A stretch of DNA of 64,000 bases, taken from the NCBI RefSeq assembly GCF_007097145.1, contig NZ_VJVZ01000013.1, positions 62,001-126,000 of the forward strand, written 5' to 3'. The notes below the pieces were generated by a model. It was not told where the DNA came from, searched no databases, and saw only the letters and a program-made list of their open reading frames with translations. The position numbers and the translations under genes are program-made. Origin of the DNA: Flavobacterium zepuense (GTDB lineage: Bacteria; Bacteroidota; Bacteroidia; Flavobacteriales; Flavobacteriaceae). Positions 1 through 9,154 of the stretch are shown piece after piece (the stretch's first letter is position 1; every line of letters starts with the position of its first letter).

Positions 1-265
1 TATACAATTGCTTCTTAGCATTTGATGCTGTTACTTTCTCACCTTTAAAATTTTGGGTAAATATTAGAACCGAATAGGTTGCTTCCGAAGCTTTAAGCTC
101 GCTCAGCACAGCCTTTTTCTCGGATGCTTTTGCACTCCTAAAATCGTCCCTGTGGCGCACCTCGGCCACTTCTTTAGGACTATCAGCCTTAGATGCACTG
201 CTTTTAGAGCTTTTACACATTACAAAAAGGGAAGCTGCTACAAGGACTAAAAATATCTTTTTCAT
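1..265 (-). CDS. Putative small lipoprotein, 3' end outside the window
   Basis: The reading frame opens at an ATG at 265 on the minus strand and stays open to the window edge, so 88 codons are visible and the C-terminus is missing. The product begins MKKIFLVLVAASLFVMCKSS, a short positively charged start, a hydrophobic stretch and a cysteine at residue 17, which fits a lipoprotein signal. After the cysteine comes a Ser/Lys-rich linker, then a charged segment ending in KQLY. The family is not recognised. It is transcribed in the same direction as the amylase upstream of it, but a terminator-like hairpin at 342-370 separates the two, so it is probably its own unit. Function unknown. Confidence 0.7.
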   Translation of the reverse strand, partial: MKKIFLVLVAASLFVMCKSSKSSASKADSPKEVAEVRHRDDFRSAKASEKKAVLSELKASEATYSVLIFTQNFKGEKVTASNAKKQLY

Positions 266-341
266 GGTTTAATAATCGTAGAATAACATTAAATGTAGTA
301 TTTGCCCACGGCTTATGCCAAACGTTTAAGATATAAATAAC

Positions 342-370
342 AAACGGCCCCCGTTGCCGGGAGCCGTTTA
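342..370 (-). terminator. Rho-independent terminator-like hairpin after the amylase gene
   Basis: The arms AAACGGC and GCCGTTT, with extra G-C pairing inside, form a GC-rich hairpin just past the stop codon of the minus-strand amylase gene. On the minus strand the hairpin is followed by a T-rich run. It probably ends the susCDE-amylase transcript. Confidence 0.7.
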
Positions 371-399
371 AAAAACTTAACATATTAACTAACTCGAGA

Positions 400-3219
400 T
401 TATTCCTTAATTAATTTGATAGTACTTTGGCGGTTATCTTCCTGGGTTACCTTAACAAGGTAAATACCCGGGGTAAGCCCGCTAACATCATAGCTGTTGC
501 CAGATGTTGATGCACCAAAGGTTTTAACCAACTGGCCTGTTATGGCATAAACGTCTACCTTTTGGGCAGCTATGCTAATGTTAAACTGGTTGCTGGCGGG
601 GTTAGGATATACCACTGCTTTTGCTGTGGTAAACTCCCCGTTGCCCAGTATAGCCTGTTTGTTACCAAATATCCTGTATTCGCCCGGCTGTAGTGTAACA
701 GTTGCCGTAGTAGCACTTATAGAAGTTTCATCCATTAGGTTATACCAGTCGGTAGTGCCTGTAAAGCCGGTTGTAATGGTTTGTGCACTTGTATTAAAGT
801 TTGCTATAACAATAACTTTATTAAGCGCATCAGCACCTAAGGCATCATTCCAAACATCTATACGAGGGGTTAGCGTGCCCGATGTTACCGTGAATGTAGT
901 AGTTTGGAATACAGGGTTGTTTAGCCTAAGATTAATGATCTTAGACCATGTATTGCGTATTGCTACCCTTGCAAGATCTGTAGTATAGCCTATGGCTTCC
1001 GGGATTGGTTTAGGATTAGTACGGCAATCATTATTATAAGTGCCGTTTTCGCAATAGTTAATACCAAAATCGTAACCAAGTTCGCCAAACTGCCACATCA
1101 TTTTAGGGCCTGGAACCGTAAACAGCATGGCACCTATAGCTTTTTGGCGCTCTAATGCAGTAGCTAAGTTTTTAACGCTATAGTTACCGTTAATGGCACC
1201 ATAAAGGCCGTTTTTATACATAAGCCTTTCCTCGTCATGGCTTTCAGCATAGCCTACCGCACGTGGCTTAGAGAAGCCTTTGTTTTCAAAATCTACGTTG
1301 GCAATGCTGCTGTTATCGGCGTAACCCATACTTAACTGGTTGTAATGATAGTTAAGATTGCTCCACAGCATAATGCCTTTACCTTCATCGGCACGGTAGT
1401 TAGCCCATTCAACTTCTTCAGCACCCGATGTGTTTGGGGCAGTACCCCCGGAACCTAAATGTTCAAAGATCACATAAAAATCAGGGTCTAAATCCCATTG
1501 ATAATCAGCGTATTGTTTTAATATCGCTACCCTGTCAGCCTGGTATGCTTCAGTACAGCTTGTAGGATCGGGGCTACAGTTTTGCGTGAAGCCTTTAGTA
1601 AGGTCCCAACGGAAACCATCAATATTAAATTCGGTCATCCAGTGCTCCATTGTCCTTTCAGAATAGTACTGGGTAAGCGGTGACTGGTGGTTAAGGTCGG
1701 TACCCACGCTGTAAGCGTGTTTCGCCTCTACGTTACAGTATGGGTTTTCTGCAGTAGTAATGCCAAAGCCATCGCCATCAGGGTCGTTAACCCACATGCG
1801 CGCAAGGGGAGAACGGCCGTAAACGTGGTTAAGGGCAAGGTCTAATATTACAGCAATGCCATTTTCGTGGCACAGGTCAATAAACGCTTTCATGCTATCG
1901 GCAGTACCATAGGCTTTATCAAGAGCCATGTGGTATGCTGTGTTATAACCCCATGAAATATTGCCTTCAAACTCCATAACCGGCATAAGCTCAATGGTAT
2001 TGATGCGCATGCCTTTAAAATAATCGATCTTATCTACAAGTCCTTCCCATGTTTTAGCATTGTCAAAATCACGAACCAATAGTTCATAGATAATAAGGTC
2101 TTCTTTAGCAGGGCGAACAAAATCAGTTACCTGCCAATCGTATGGTATCTGCCCGGTTTGTAGTACCGATACTTCAAACTGCTGTCCTTCCGGGTATACC
2201 GGCATATTAGGGTAAGTGGTTATGTAGGGGTCATCGTACGGAGACAGTACTAATGTAGAGAACGGGTCGGCGGTTTTAACCAAAACAGGAGAATTGGCAA
2301 CCGGCGTTTGGTCTACCACCCAGTACTGAAATGTGTTAACTGCACCGCTTGTAAGGCCGGTAAGCTCTATCCAGAATTTGCCTGTAGCGGCATCTTTTTT
2401 CATGGCATACGCCGATGATGGCTGCCAGTTGTTAAAGCTACCTGCCACGTATACAAAGTCTTTGCCCGGCGCATTAAGCACAAGAGTAGCTTTTGTAGCA
2501 TCGGTACTGTAGTTAATACCATCGCGCACTCCTGCAGGCAGGGCAGCGGTAACAGTATTAGGGTTTACAATAACATTAAAATCTTTAGTAATTACATTTG
2601 TGCCCTGTGTTACTACAAGCTCATAACTTTGGTTTGCAGTAAGGTTACTGTGCGTATAGCTATAACTTGATGTTGAAGGGTTGGTGTTGATGCTCGTACC
2701 ATTAGCTTTTAGGTTATAGCTTGCATTGCCACCTGTGTTTGTTGCAGAGATGGTAAAGTTAGCACCTGAACTTACTACTGTAGTGCTGTTCTCTGCCGGT
2801 GCAGTAAGATTTAGCTGAAAGCTGCCTACGTTTATAAACGTATCTGCCGATTGCGGCGAACCTGTTGCAGCCCTAAATACTACACATATTTGTGTAATTG
2901 TACTTGTTGTGGGTACACCAAAATAAGTGTAAAGGTTTGGAGTAAGATCTAACTTATATGTAGTACCCGATACCGGTGTTAAAGCAGGCTGATTGGTGTT
3001 ATTATTCCACTCGCCCTGTACATATTGCCATTGCTGGCCATCTACCGTTAGGCCTATATGGGCGTAAATAGTGCCTGTGTATGCGGCCATGGGTGTGCCG
3101 GCTTTATCAAAGTTTATAGTAACCGGGCCTGTGGCTACAGGAGGCGAAGGAACTGTTGTTACCTGCGCCTGGCTTACAAGGCCAACCAGCAAAAATAGTA
3201 GTAGTGTAAATTTTTTCAT
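400..3219 (-). CDS. Secreted multidomain GH13 alpha-amylase with T9SS C-terminal sorting domain
   Basis: A 939-aa extracellular alpha-amylase family enzyme that hydrolyses alpha-1,4-glucan. The start is placed at the ATG at 3219 (MKKFTLLLF); an upstream in-frame extension would read through the hairpin at 3235-3266. Order: signal peptide about 1-19; a beta-rich N-terminal module (about 33-138) that may bind glucan; an Ig-like stretch (about 140-220); a CBM48-like E-set (about 235-330, with VYVAGSFNNW); the GH13 barrel (about 372-800); a beta C-domain; and a type A T9SS sorting signal (YPNPASNQF ... GIYLVKV) over the last 75 residues. The catalytic triad is visible: Asp539 in GFRWDL, Glu586 in VIFEHL and Asp662 in ESHDEE. 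It is the last gene of the susCDE operon and probably plays the surface-amylase role of Bacteroides SusG, but exported by T9SS instead of being lipid-anchored. Confidence 0.93.
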   Translation of the reverse strand: MKKFTLLLFLLVGLVSQAQVTTVPSPPVATGPVTINFDKAGTPMAAYTGTIYAHIGLTVDGQQWQYVQGEWNNNTNQPALTPVSGTTYKLDLTPNLYTYFGVPTTSTITQICVVFRAATGSPQSADTFINVGSFQLNLTAPAENSTTVVSSGANFTISATNTGGNASYNLKANGTSINTNPSTSSYSYTHSNLTANQSYELVVTQGTNVITKDFNVIVNPNTVTAALPAGVRDGINYSTDATKATLVLNAPGKDFVYVAGSFNNWQPSSAYAMKKDAATGKFWIELTGLTSGAVNTFQYWVVDQTPVANSPVLVKTADPFSTLVLSPYDDPYITTYPNMPVYPEGQQFEVSVLQTGQIPYDWQVTDFVRPAKEDLIIYELLVRDFDNAKTWEGLVDKIDYFKGMRINTIELMPVMEFEGNISWGYNTAYHMALDKAYGTADSMKAFIDLCHENGIAVILDLALNHVYGRSPLARMWVNDPDGDGFGITTAENPYCNVEAKHAYSVGTDLNHQSPLTQYYSERTMEHWMTEFNIDGFRWDLTKGFTQNCSPDPTSCTEAYQADRVAILKQYADYQWDLDPDFYVIFEHLGSGGTAPNTSGAEEVEWANYRADEGKGIMLWSNLNYHYNQLSMGYADNSSIANVDFENKGFSKPRAVGYAESHDEERLMYKNGLYGAINGNYSVKNLATALERQKAIGAMLFTVPGPKMMWQFGELGYDFGINYCENGTYNNDCRTNPKPIPEAIGYTTDLARVAIRNTWSKIINLRLNNPVFQTTTFTVTSGTLTPRIDVWNDALGADALNKVIVIANFNTSAQTITTGFTGTTDWYNLMDETSISATTATVTLQPGEYRIFGNKQAILGNGEFTTAKAVVYPNPASNQFNISIAAQKVDVYAITGQLVKTFGASTSGNSYDVSGLTPGIYLVKVTQEDNRQSTIKLIKE

Positions 3220-3234
3220 TTTAATGTAATTATA

Positions 3235-3266
3235 AAATGGGCTATGCGTTTTTGCATAGCCCATTT
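3235..3266 (-). terminator. Perfect 13-bp hairpin between susE and the amylase gene
   Basis: AAATGGGCTATGC and its exact reverse complement flank a 6-nt loop. The hairpin lies between the susE stop codon and the amylase start, and is followed on the minus strand by TTTTATAATT. The U-run is weak, so a partial terminator or an RNA-processing/stability element that lowers amylase expression relative to susCDE is plausible. Confidence 0.65.
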
Positions 3267-3277
3267 AAAAGTTTTAT

Positions 3278-4378
3278 TTAGTTTACCGGGATAAGGATAT
3301 ATCTTCCGTCAAGGTCGTTAAACCAAATGTCATATGTTCCTGTTGTTACCGGTATGTTGCCATCATTTGCATTTTGGCCCTGTCCGCTTATAGGCGTAGT
3401 ATCGCCCCAGCTGTTAGTCCAGGCATCACCTTCCCTAAACTTCATTTCGCCATCTACAAGGGCTGCTCCTGTTGCATGCCATAGGTGAGGGTTAATTGCG
3501 CTTACCGTCATATCAGTATCAGCATCCCATCCGCCCGGTGTTCCAGAGCCTATGTAACCCATTGAAGGATAAGTTGTAGCTCCTGCACCAGCTTCGTAAG
3601 CAGTAAAAGTATATGTCATAGCATCAGTATCAACTGTAAATGTATAGTAACCGGCAGTTGCAACGTTTATAGTTCCCGGCTCATTACTTCCGTCTGCACC
3701 GCTTGCGCCAAGCACGCCATCTGAAGCAGCACCATACTGTGGATGCCATTCGCCTTTAGCAGCTAAGAATTTAAATGCACCTGCATTAAAATAGCCTGTG
3801 TAATAATACATATTAGTTTCTTCAGGGTCTCTAAACAACGGTACATTGTTATTGTTGTTTTCCCAGCCTGCATCGGTAGCGTCGCCTACAAGGAAGAAAT
3901 CCTGTAAAGCTACTGCGCTTTGGTAAGGAGTAACAAGGTAAGTAATAGTGTTAGAATAGGCTGCCTGACCATCTTGTGTACCTACGGTAGACATAACCCT
4001 TACATCTATTGCACCTTCTACACCCGGCTCAAGGCCTAAGCCTAGTGCAGCAGTGTTAAGGGCAGAAGCCGTAATTGTTGCATAAGTGCTTCCGGTAGAA
4101 GCAAGGCTTACAGGTGCAGAAAAGTCGCTGCCGTTTGCTGCCACCTGTACTGTGTAATTAATGGCTGTATCTGTGCCATAATCCATATCTTCCCAGCTAA
4201 TAACAAGGCCAGGGTTGTTTGCCGTCTCGGCAGTTAATATAACGCCTTCACCCGCTTGTGGGGTTAAAATCTGGAACGAAGCCGCAGGCGTTACATAAAT
4301 AAGGTCCTGTTCTTCTTCACACGAGGCAAACCCACTTATAATGATGGCTGCCATAAAACATTTAAATATATTTTTCAT
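3278..4378 (-). CDS. susE: SusE-like outer-membrane starch-binding lipoprotein
   Basis: A 366-aa surface lipoprotein that binds starch next to SusCD. The signal ends at a lipobox with Cys20 (SGFASC). Residues about 25-150 are the SusE N-terminal Ig-like domain. Two carbohydrate-binding modules follow (about 158-262 and 272-366). The last carries MGYIGSGTPGGWDADTDM, with aromatic and acidic residues typical of SusE/SusF glucan sites. The gene lies 25 nt after susD. The name follows domain type and position; SusF-like annotation would be equally acceptable. Its C-terminal module is strikingly like the modules of the T9SS protein at 18538-19689. Confidence 0.88.
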   Translation of the reverse strand: MKNIFKCFMAAIIISGFASCEEEQDLIYVTPAASFQILTPQAGEGVILTAETANNPGLVISWEDMDYGTDTAINYTVQVAANGSDFSAPVSLASTGSTYATITASALNTAALGLGLEPGVEGAIDVRVMSTVGTQDGQAAYSNTITYLVTPYQSAVALQDFFLVGDATDAGWENNNNNVPLFRDPEETNMYYYTGYFNAGAFKFLAAKGEWHPQYGAASDGVLGASGADGSNEPGTINVATAGYYTFTVDTDAMTYTFTAYEAGAGATTYPSMGYIGSGTPGGWDADTDMTVSAINPHLWHATGAALVDGEMKFREGDAWTNSWGDTTPISGQGQNANDGNIPVTTGTYDIWFNDLDGRYILIPVN

Positions 4379-4403
4379 TGCTAATTAAATTTGTAGTTAA
4401 ATT

Positions 4404-6008
4404 TTAGTAACCGGTGTTTTGAGTTAAATTAGGGTTTGTATTTAATGCAGATGTAGGTATTGGGAACAGGTTAAAATAGTTAGGTAAAGCAACTCCGTTA
4501 GAGCCATTGCCTTTCCATGCCCAGTTATAGCTTCCGCCAGCATACCTGCCAAAACGAACAAGATCCTGCCTTCTGTGGCCTTCCCAGTATAATTCCCTCG
4601 CGCGTTCATCTAAGATAAAATCAGGCGTAAGCTCCGATGCGCTTATGTTTCCGTTTACAGATCCCCCACGTGCACGCATCCTCAAGGCATTTACATAAGT
4701 AACAGCCTGTGCGGTTGTGGTACCTGCGGCATTTCTCACAGCACATTCTGCATACATAAGGTAAACGTCGGCAAGACGAAATAATGGGAAATCAGTATCA
4801 ACAAATGTTGTATTAGGGCCAACTACACCTGTAGAAGATATGTTAGAGTACTTACCAACAATATATCCCTGGTCCCTGTCGGCAATATCAGTAATGTCAA
4901 TTGCTCTGTCACCGCTAATTACAGTATTCCTAACGTCGTTAGTAAACTCATTGCCTGCAAATTTCTCAGCAAATTGCCTTCTTATCCTTATAGCACCGCT
5001 CCATGCAGCTGCACTAACACCAAAATTTTCGCCGTTTTGCTCTATAGAACCTACCTGGCCATTAATCATAGTGGTGGTGGCGCCATAGTTTTGGGTTACA
5101 TTACCATCTGACTGCAATGTAAAGATCATCTCTGAAGATATCTGGTTGTCTGCCGTAAAGTTGTTAAGGTAGTTGGTGTTAAGTGTATAGCCCGAACCAA
5201 TTATCTCTGTACATTTTGCAGCACACTCAGCATATTTAGGCGTACCAATAAATACGTTAGCATTAAGGTATAGCTTAGCAAGTATCATGTTTGCTACACC
5301 TTGGTCTACACGGCCATACTCATTGCTTCGTGCCGCCTTGAGGCTTGGCAAAACAGTAGTAAGTTCGCTTTCTACAAAGTCATATAGCTGTTGTGCGCTA
5401 TACTGCGGACCACGAACATTTATAGGATCATTCTCGGTAACAAAAGTACCTTTACCAAAAATGTCTATCATGTTGTAGTATACCAATGCCCTTAAAACTC
5501 GTGCTTCATTACGATAAAGTTCAATATCTGCAAGTTCTGTAGCATCGGTAACACCGCGACCACTCAATTTCTCAGGAGTAGTTTGCCTAAGATATTCATT
5601 AACAAGCGCTACCTCAAGCATAAGGCGGCTGTACATACCTAATATAACCGGGTTATCGGCTGTCCATATATTACGTTGCAGCTCTCTTAAACCGGCATCG
5701 TTCTCATAACTCCAAAGAGCTTCATCTGTGGTAAGGGTTTCCATGTAAAATATACAACGGCCATAATTGCTGGTACCGGCATCTACACCCTGTAGTAATG
5801 AGCTGCCCGAACCACCTGTACCGGTAATAGATAAATTACCATACACACCCGCCAACGCTTGTTTATAAGCCCCGGGCTGTGCGTAAAAAGCCTCGGTTGT
5901 TAAAGTATCGTCGTCTTCCGGAGTGACGTCCAGATCACTTGTACAGGCGCTAAAGGCATAGAGCCCAAACAAACATAACAAGCTTATTTTTATTCTTTTC
6001 ATTTTCAT
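4404..6008 (-). CDS. susD: SusD/RagB-family nutrient-binding outer-membrane lipoprotein
   Basis: A 534-aa SusD homologue that covers the SusC channel at the cell surface and delivers glucan. It has a signal peptide with a lipobox ending at Cys22 (AFSAC), an alpha-helical TPR-like N-terminal region (about 35-240, with YNEARVLRALVYYNMID-type helices), and the SusD C-terminal signature of helices with RARELYWEGHRRQDLVRFGR near residue 470 and a short tail ending NLTQNTGY. The start codon lies 4 nt past the susC stop, so translation is likely coupled. A second ATG two codons in (MKRIK) is an alternative start. Confidence 0.95.
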   Translation of the reverse strand: MKMKRIKISLLCLFGLYAFSACTSDLDVTPEDDDTLTTEAFYAQPGAYKQALAGVYGNLSITGTGGSGSSLLQGVDAGTSNYGRCIFYMETLTTDEALWSYENDAGLRELQRNIWTADNPVILGMYSRLMLEVALVNEYLRQTTPEKLSGRGVTDATELADIELYRNEARVLRALVYYNMIDIFGKGTFVTENDPINVRGPQYSAQQLYDFVESELTTVLPSLKAARSNEYGRVDQGVANMILAKLYLNANVFIGTPKYAECAAKCTEIIGSGYTLNTNYLNNFTADNQISSEMIFTLQSDGNVTQNYGATTTMINGQVGSIEQNGENFGVSAAAWSGAIRIRRQFAEKFAGNEFTNDVRNTVISGDRAIDITDIADRDQGYIVGKYSNISSTGVVGPNTTFVDTDFPLFRLADVYLMYAECAVRNAAGTTTAQAVTYVNALRMRARGGSVNGNISASELTPDFILDERARELYWEGHRRQDLVRFGRYAGGSYNWAWKGNGSNGVALPNYFNLFPIPTSALNTNPNLTQNTGY

Positions 6009-6012
6009 TTTT

Positions 6013-8940
6013 TTAGAAATTTATGTTAGCACCAAATAATACCTGCCTTGTCCTTGGATAAATAGTCTGGTCACGGCCATTGTTAGTAATTTCAGGATCT
6101 AAGCCCGAATATTTAGTAATAATAAATGCATTTTGAACACCACCAAAGAACCTAACAGATGCTTTGCCCTCAAGCCATTTTTTAAAGGTATAGCCCAGTG
6201 TGATGTTATCCATTCTTAAAAATGATCCGTTCTCGATATAAATATCAGAAAACACTACATCACCGGTATTTACGAAATTAGTAGAGGTTACGGATGCAGG
6301 AACGTTAGCTAAAACTGAATCAGCCTTTAAAAGCGATAAGTTAGCATTACCTGCATTAACCGCATTGTATATCCTGTTGCCAATGCTTGCCCTCATGTTG
6401 AATGAGAAATCAAGATTGCCCCAGTTGATAGTAGAAGCGAAACCAAAGGTTGCATCCGGGTCTGGGTTTTTGTAGATGTATCGGTCTTTATCGTTTATAA
6501 TACCGTCGCCATTAAGGTCGGCATAAGCGCCTTCAATCGGAGCTCCGCTGGTATCATAAAGTTGTTTGTAAAGGTAAAATGAATAAGGGGTATAGTCTTC
6601 TCTAAATACCTGTACGTTACCACCTGTACCAGATCCTGTTCCGCCAAGGTAAATGTCCTGCCCGTAGGCAAGTTTATCAATCCTTCTCTCGTATTTAGTA
6701 AAGTTGAAGTTTACATTCCAGGTAAAGTTTTCGGTCTTAACAACATCAGATATTATGCTAACCTCTACACCTTTAGTTGTAAAGCTGCCAATGTTTTGGT
6801 ATATGTAATTAGAAAGGTTGCCACCATCGGCTACCGGAGCATCTACAAGAAGATCTTCACTCTTTTTATAAAAAACATCTACAGCACCTGTAATCCTGTT
6901 ATTAAACAAGCCGTAATCTATACCTGCGTTGTAGGTAGTAGTTTCTTCCCATTTAAGAAAAGGGTTGTATTTACGCGGTACTGCTACAGGGTACTGAGAG
7001 CCTCCAAACATGTACTGGCTGTTACCATCGCCTAACTGTACCTGCTCCAGGTAAAGGTTAGCTTCCGGGATAGCCTGCTGGCCCGTAATACCGTAACCAA
7101 GTCGCAGTTTAAAGTCGCTCACTATTTTAGAGTCCTTAAACAGGTCATCGCCAAGTTTCCATGCAAATGCTGCTGCCGGGAAATTACCCCAACGGTTTTC
7201 TTTAGCAAAACGAGATGATCCGTCCCTTCTGTAAGAGAAGGTAAGAAGGTATTTGTCATTAAATGAAAAATTAGTCCTTCCAAAGAAACCTACCAATACC
7301 ACATCCGGGTCAAGATCAGTTTCAGGGAAGTTGCTTCCCAACTGCGGGTTTAAAATATTACCGGTATAAAAACTTTCCCTTTCAAATTTTTGGTATGAGT
7401 AGCCTGCTGTAGCATCTACATTAAATTTACCAAAGGTTTTGTTATAGTTTAAATAGGTATCAATTAGCTTATTGTCAAGCTTACGCCTGCTGTACTCATT
7501 GTTACCGTAAGGTGTACTGTTATTGCTTGGGCCTGAAGCGGCATCAGTTGGTACTAAGCGCGTCCTGTTACCGTTAGACCTGTCATAGCCAAGGTTTACA
7601 ACAGCTTTTAGTTCTGGTAAAAAATGAAAACGGTATTCTGTCTCAATATTACCGTACAAACGGTTGTTTAAACCATTATCCTGAACCTGCCTTAGCTGGG
7701 CAACTGGGTTCCTGGTGCCTAACAAGGTTTGGCCGTTGCTTGGGTTGTAGTATTCAAAGAAACCGCCGTAAGGAGAATCAACATCATAAACCGGTTGGGT
7801 AGGGTTAAAGTGTATTGCCTGATACTCAACACCATCTGCAAAGCGGTTTTTTTCGTTAGAGTAGTTAGCGCTCACCCTGAATTTTAAATGGTCATCTAAA
7901 AATGAAGGATTTAAACTTAACGATACCGTACTCCTGTTAAATTTATTAGTTAGCCTTGCACCCTCTTGGTAAGTGTTACCAATAGATAGGCGTGAAGGAA
8001 TTTTGTCAAACAGGTTACCATTAAGAGATACATTATTATCTACGTAATCTGTTCTTTGGTAAATTTTGTCCTGCCAGTCCGTATCATAATCGCCAAGAAG
8101 GGCAAGATCTGCGGCCGGGCGGTTAGCGGCTATAATTTCCCTGAATTCGCTTGCGCTGAATACATCTATCTTATCGGTAATTTTACCGGAACCATACGTA
8201 AAGTTATAGCTAACTTTTAGGTCTTTTGCTCCCTTTTTAGTAGTGATGATAATTACACCATTAGATGCTCTTGAACCATAAATGGCTGTAGCAGAAGCGT
8301 CTTTAAGCACAGTAAACGACTCAATGTCGTTAGGGTTAATGCTTGATAGTACCGATGTGGCACCAATACCTCCTTCATTAACAATAGGTAAGCCGTCTAT
8401 AACAATAAGCGGGTCGTTTGAGGCAAATAAAGATGAGCCCCCCCTTATTCTTATTTCTGAACCTGAGCCAGGTGCGCCACTGGTGTTAATTGTTACACCG
8501 GCTACACGGCCGTTAAGCAGGTTTTCTGCAGTAACGTTAGCACCTTTATTAAAATCTTTTTGAGAAACTGTGGTTACAGATCCGGTTGCGTCTTTTTTCT
8601 TAACGGTACCGTACCCAATTACCACAACTTCCTGTAATTGTGTTGCATCTTCCTGCATTGTTACGTTTTGCGTTGCTTGGCCGGTGTACTCTATTACCTG
8701 CTCGGCAAAACCAATAAAGGAAAACACAAGAACGTCTCCGCTCTTTAGGTTGCCCAAAGTATAATTACCGTCAATGTCAGTAGCAGTGCTGTTTTGTGTG
8801 CCCTGCACTAAGACGCTGACCCCGGGTACGGGCTGCCCGGTTGTATTATCACGAACAGTTCCCGTTAATGTGCTTTGTGCCAGCACACTTATGGGAAGCA
8901 TAAGTAATAAAAGTAGTAACTTTTGATACATAGTTTTCAT
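6013..8940 (-). CDS. susC: SusC/RagA-family TonB-dependent maltodextrin transporter
   Basis: A 975-aa TonB-dependent outer-membrane transporter, the import channel of the starch locus. Signal peptide 1-21 (ending VLAQ). A carboxypeptidase-D-regulatory-like domain at about 23-100 (TLTGTVRDNTTGQPVPGVSV) is followed by a TonB-box-like EVVVIGYGTVKKKD and the plug domain (about 112-230, with LIVIDGLPI and AIYGSRASNGVIIITTKKG). The rest is a 22-strand barrel ending in an aromatic strand (VLFGANINF). Length and domain order are those of the SusC/RagA family. It is first in the operon susC-susD-susE-amylase and is transcribed away from the LacI regulator gene; the shared upstream region contains the AACGTT motifs. 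Confidence 0.96.
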   Translation of the reverse strand: MKTMYQKLLLLLLMLPISVLAQSTLTGTVRDNTTGQPVPGVSVLVQGTQNSTATDIDGNYTLGNLKSGDVLVFSFIGFAEQVIEYTGQATQNVTMQEDATQLQEVVVIGYGTVKKKDATGSVTTVSQKDFNKGANVTAENLLNGRVAGVTINTSGAPGSGSEIRIRGGSSLFASNDPLIVIDGLPIVNEGGIGATSVLSSINPNDIESFTVLKDASATAIYGSRASNGVIIITTKKGAKDLKVSYNFTYGSGKITDKIDVFSASEFREIIAANRPAADLALLGDYDTDWQDKIYQRTDYVDNNVSLNGNLFDKIPSRLSIGNTYQEGARLTNKFNRSTVSLSLNPSFLDDHLKFRVSANYSNEKNRFADGVEYQAIHFNPTQPVYDVDSPYGGFFEYYNPSNGQTLLGTRNPVAQLRQVQDNGLNNRLYGNIETEYRFHFLPELKAVVNLGYDRSNGNRTRLVPTDAASGPSNNSTPYGNNEYSRRKLDNKLIDTYLNYNKTFGKFNVDATAGYSYQKFERESFYTGNILNPQLGSNFPETDLDPDVVLVGFFGRTNFSFNDKYLLTFSYRRDGSSRFAKENRWGNFPAAAFAWKLGDDLFKDSKIVSDFKLRLGYGITGQQAIPEANLYLEQVQLGDGNSQYMFGGSQYPVAVPRKYNPFLKWEETTTYNAGIDYGLFNNRITGAVDVFYKKSEDLLVDAPVADGGNLSNYIYQNIGSFTTKGVEVSIISDVVKTENFTWNVNFNFTKYERRIDKLAYGQDIYLGGTGSGTGGNVQVFREDYTPYSFYLYKQLYDTSGAPIEGAYADLNGDGIINDKDRYIYKNPDPDATFGFASTINWGNLDFSFNMRASIGNRIYNAVNAGNANLSLLKADSVLANVPASVTSTNFVNTGDVVFSDIYIENGSFLRMDNITLGYTFKKWLEGKASVRFFGGVQNAFIITKYSGLDPEITNNGRDQTIYPRTRQVLFGANINF

Positions 8941-9023
8941 ACAAGTTGTTTAGGTTAAAATTTAAGGGTTTTAGCTTATAAATTCACTTCAAAGGTTAAA
9001 ATTATCTAAAATAAGGACACAAA

Positions 9024-9063
9024 AAAACGTTTTCGTTAAATGAACGTTACGCAAACGTTGTCG
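9024..9063. promoter_or_regulatory. Cluster of three AACGTT palindromes, candidate LacI-family operators
   Basis: Between susC and the regulator gene lie three AACGTT cores at 9026-9031, 9043-9048 and 9054-9059. The first sits in a perfect palindrome, AAAACGTTTT (9024-9033). The third sits in CGCAAACGTTGTCG (9050-9063), which matches its own complement at 10 of 14 positions. Palindromes with a central CpG are typical of LacI-family operators. A TAACCTTTG sequence on the minus strand at 8990-8998 could be the susC -7 box, which would put these sites just upstream of the susC promoter. Binding is an inference. Confidence 0.55.
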
Positions 9064-9154
9064 TGTTGAAAACTTTTGATTTTCAAAGCTTAAAATCGAT
9101 ATTATTCAAAATTTTATTTACCTTTATTTACAATTCAATAATTTTTTGCCCAAA

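Noticed and set aside
3220..3264. Extension of the amylase gene upstream of 3219
   Set aside because: It overlaps the perfect hairpin at 3235-3266 and places residues before a clear signal peptide.
9146..9154. TTG start for the LacI-family gene
   Set aside because: ATG nine bases downstream begins directly at the helix-turn-helix lead-in, as in most family members.
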